A stretch of DNA of 64,000 nt. Source: Rhynchopus sp. YZ270_cl-10 (taxonomy: Eukaryota; Euglenozoa; Diplonemea; Diplonemida; Diplonemidae). A program made the translations under genes and the position numbers. Shown here piece by piece: positions 61,542 through 64,000 of the stretch. The DNA lies in NCBI GenBank assembly GCA_964035575.1, contig OZ037854.1:1-64000 (forward strand), given 5' to 3'. Under the pieces are notes generated by a model, which had not been told where the DNA came from, did no database searches, and saw only the letters and a list, made by a program, of their open reading frames with translations. Within the stretch, counting starts at the first letter, position 1, and every line of letters begins with the position of its first letter.

Positions 61542-63083
61542 CTAGAACACGGGGAGTTTCCAAAACTGTAGAACAGACCCAGCAGTGCTCACAAGCACGG
61601 TGTTGTCCACGGGCGAGAAGGAGACACCCCAGACCGGAGTGTTAGAGCTGTGTGGAAGGTCGAGCAGCTTCTTCCACGTGTCTGTGGACCATATGCTCAC
61701 TGTGGTCTCGCCTCCACTCGCAAGCAGGCGTCCGTCTGAAGAGAACGAAACACTGTACACATAGCCGTCGTGTGCGTCAATGGCGATTGGTACTGTGTCG
61801 GGGCTGGACAGGTTCCACAGCGCCACATCCCCATCTGCACGGCCACTCGCCACGATGTTGTCGGGCGACACAACCAAGTCCATCACAAAGTGATCCTTCG
61901 CCCACTGGCCCGGCAGTTGGTTTCCAATATTGTCGGGCTGCGTTGCCACAAGCGTCTTCGTCCTCACATTGTACTGCTTCACAGTGTCCTTGTCCACGTT
62001 TGCAGAACCACTCACAACGTACGTGCCGTCAGTGGTAAACCCAAGAGCCCACACATCCGTGACATCAATCAGAAAACTGTCGTAGATGATACGTTTCTTG
62101 TAGTCCCACAGAATCACCTTTCCGCCAATGAACCCGACAGCAAGAAGAACCCCGTCAGGTGAGAACGCAGTGCCCAATGCGTTGCGTGCGTTAAAGTCAT
62201 AGGGCCCGACTGAGAGCTCCACAGCATCCCACCACCCGGTCAGAGACGGGTCGTGTGTGTCCCAGAGCCATACGATTCCGGACGCCATGCCACCAGTGAC
62301 GACGTAGCGGCTGTCATGGGAGAACGCGACACAGGCTGGCGTGACTTTGGTGAGGAAGATACGGTTCACCGCTGGAGTGGTTGGGTCGGTTCCTATCAGG
62401 CGCAGTCCTCCGTCACGGGTGGTCACTGCCACGGCCGACCCGTCAGGTGCGTATGCAACAATAGTGGACGGGACGATGAAGAAGTGGGTAGATGAACCCA
62501 CCATGTAGCGTGCAGAGCAGTACTCACCACTGCAGGGCAGTGACACTGCAGGCAGGAGTGGTGTCAGGGAGACGGCAATCGCAGGCCCTGGCAGCTGTGG
62601 CTGCTTCAACAATCTGTGGATTTCGCTGGAGGAGAAATTAGGCACATCCAACAGTTGCATCCCTTGCGCAATAGCCTGTGCCGACGCACAGCCCACACTC
62701 ACGACCTGCACGTACTCTGCTGCTACGTTTGCTGCGGAGGCGACTGCTGTCTGCACTTGGTCCGCTGTCGCCGAGACCGGACCACTGCACGTGGCCTCGT
62801 CACCCCACACCAAGTCCACACGGATGTTCACTGTTGGCACGCCTAGTGGAGAACTGACCGAATTCTCAATGCACACAGGAGTGTTCACCTCATGTTTGAA
62901 CCCCGCAGAGCACGTGCACGTCAGGTCAGGGTTGCACGTCGCCCCTTTGTCGCCAAAGACCCAGCAGTCCGCATCCGTCCTGCAGTAGATGAACATCGCA
63001 GGCGGCGTCCCCCACGCAGCACAGACAGCAACCACAGTGGCCAGCACCACAGCACGGAGCTGTGTGCTGCCTGTGGTGTGCAT
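61542..63083 (-). CDS. Secreted WD40-type beta-propeller protein
   Basis: A 513-residue single-exon protein. The start is ATG 63081-63083, which follows a strong acceptor; an upstream in-frame ATG precedes that acceptor. The signal peptide is within STQLRAVVLATVVAVCAAWG. Residues about 27-65 are Cys-rich and EGF-like (YCRTDADCWVFGDKGATC, then CTCSAGF). A unique domain follows, then from about 215 at least six WD40-type blades, such as VAFSHDSRYVVTGGMASGIV and VSFSSDGRLLASGGETTVSI, to the C terminus. WD40 propellers are usually cytosolic, so a secreted one with an EGF-like module is unusual. There is no membrane anchor. Partner and function are unknown. Confidence 0.85.
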   Translation of the reverse strand: MHTTGSTQLRAVVLATVVAVCAAWGTPPAMFIYCRTDADCWVFGDKGATCNPDLTCTCSAGFKHEVNTPVCIENSVSSPLGVPTVNIRVDLVWGDEATCSGPVSATADQVQTAVASAANVAAEYVQVVSVGCASAQAIAQGMQLLDVPNFSSSEIHRLLKQPQLPGPAIAVSLTPLLPAVSLPCSGEYCSARYMVGSSTHFFIVPSTIVAYAPDGSAVAVTTRDGGLRLIGTDPTTPAVNRIFLTKVTPACVAFSHDSRYVVTGGMASGIVWLWDTHDPSLTGWWDAVELSVGPYDFNARNALGTAFSPDGVLLAVGFIGGKVILWDYKKRIIYDSFLIDVTDVWALGFTTDGTYVVSGSANVDKDTVKQYNVRTKTLVATQPDNIGNQLPGQWAKDHFVMDLVVSPDNIVASGRADGDVALWNLSSPDTVPIAIDAHDGYVYSVSFSSDGRLLASGGETTVSIWSTDTWKKLLDLPHSSNTPVWGVSFSPVDNTVLVSTAGSVLQFWKLPVF

Positions 63084-63099
63084 TGTTGTGTACCCACCC

Positions 63100-63101
63100 C
63101 T
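63100..63101 (-). promoter_or_regulatory. Splice acceptor before the WD40-type gene
   Basis: In sense: CATCACCATCACTTTACAG, 16 nt before the ATG at 63081-63083. It excludes the upstream in-frame ATG at 63144-63146 from the mature transcript if used. Confidence 0.55.
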
Positions 63102-63411
63102 GTAAAGTGATGGTGATGTTGTTGTTGTTAACCTGTGTACGGTCACTGCTCAGCCAAATCGCTGCGAGGTGTTTTATTGTTGGTGGTGTTGGCACTGCTG
63201 CCATGGAAAGGCGTTGCCTCCTTCTGCCTCATACAGGAGATGGGAGAAGCACTGTGTGCTTGGAATTGAATGAAGAGGGATAGAAGGTTGGACAATGTGG
63301 CACCGTGCCGTCGGTGTTGTGCCGTGTGCACTGTTTCCCGCAGGCACATGAATTCGTACGATCGCCAAAACGTCTCAACGTCCGGCGGGATGAAGGGTAC
63401 TGAATGAAATG

Positions 63412-63800
63412 GAATTCAAAAGCGTCCCGATACGCTCTCAGTGCTAATAGGGGGGATCAAAAGTGGTGGGTGGTGCTTTTGTTTGAACATAAAAGTGGTT
63501 GAATTTTTTTTTCTGATCTGCGTTGGATAAAAAAGGGGGTGGGTTTGCAAATCTCCCTCTGGCTTTGGGTATGGGAGGTGAGATGTTGCAGTTGGGTGTA
63601 TTACGTAGTTGGGCCATCTATGATCGTCTCCGTGAGACACGCAACAGGCTGCGAGCCTGTGAGGGCTTTGTGAGAGTTAGTGAGAACTTGTGAGAGCTTA
63701 CTGAGAGCTAATGAAAAAAATCTCTCCCCGTTCACAGATAGACCAGTAGGGTATACTATATGGGACAAAGTTGTTCGGGAAAGGTCGAAGAAAAACAGTT
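63412..63800. repeat. Dispersed 250-bp repeat, copy 2, with an insertion
   Basis: Starts TTCAAAAGCGTCCCGATAC and follows copy 1 to about 63616. About 135 bp absent from copy 1 follow, containing GTGAGAGTTAGTGAGAAC-type short repeats. The match then resumes at about 63752 (ACTATATGGGACAAAGTTG). Confidence 0.8.
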
Positions 63801-64000
63801 CTTTTTTGTCTAAAAATACAAAAACCAAAGGGAATGCTACCCTGGGTGCTGAAGGTAGGTACACTACAGGAGGGACCTGCTGGAGCCCTAGGCAGGGGGG
63901 TATAAGTTCCCCTAGGAATACTTGTCCCCCATATATGGGAAGACCCCATATATGGGGGAAATACGGGGGGGCCCAAAATATTGGCCCCCATATGGGGGTT
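63801..64000. repeat. Palindrome-rich sequence at the window end
   Basis: CCCATATATGGG occurs twice and relatives such as CCCCCATATGGGGG follow. CCTAGGCAGGGG and CCCCTAGG also mirror one another. It may be the end of an inverted-repeat element that continues beyond the window. Confidence 0.5.

Overview
The window looks like nuclear DNA of a flagellate protist, most likely a euglenozoan and perhaps a diplonemid. Every gene I can support lies on the minus strand, so transcription would run from high to low coordinates in one long unidirectional array. Start codons often sit 2 to about 50 nt after a pyrimidine tract and AG, as expected for spliced-leader acceptors. Several genes also have ordinary GT-AG introns. 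Coding DNA is GC-rich, while spacers are AT-rich and full of homopolymer runs. The lineage is an inference; no rRNA or spliced-leader gene was found.

Layout from low to high coordinates. 1-1736 is a perfect 8-bp satellite. 2.1-16.6 kb is a compact gene block: a GILT-like thiol reductase, a small two-exon gene missed by plain ORF finding, a proline-rich membrane protein, a 1-kb palindrome, an unrecognised basic protein, a PPR protein with an 11-codon first exon, an ankyrin pseudogene, a diacylglycerol kinase, a protein with an RIIa-like segment, two globin domains and an EF-hand-like tail, a tentative small gene, and histidinol-phosphate aminotransferase. 16.6-25 kb is a mobile-element island: two inverted-repeat elements share a 1.17-kb core but have different ends, one has landed inside a palindromic element, and a small ACTTGTAAC-rich element follows. 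25-30 kb is AT-rich with scattered candidate mini-exons. 30.2-55 kb is a second gene block: a five-exon IQ-motif/coiled-coil protein, a hAT insertion, a two-PDZ coiled-coil protein, a giant FIST-like protein, a five-exon U-box protein, a three-exon unknown, and a secreted protein joining a YadA-like beta-roll to seven thrombospondin type 1 repeats. 55.2-57.1 kb is a piggyBac-type element in a TTAA target. 57-60 kb is mostly noncoding. 60-63.1 kb holds a DUF4116-like protein and a secreted WD40-type protein, and two copies of a dispersed repeat flank the latter.

The most unusual feature is a set of short structured sequences (called H1-H4 here) in introns and spacers, always in the same orientation relative to the genes. 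H1, H2 and H3 differ in sequence but share one plan: a hairpin, then a short A-rich site resembling a branch site, then usually a pyrimidine tract and often an AG acceptor. Two successive candidate introns (52210-52373, and one starting at 51926) share sequence from the 5' splice site inward. This suggests copied introns (introner-like elements) or a conserved structural aid to splicing.

No retroviral, LTR or Polinton-like element and no CRISPR array was recognised.
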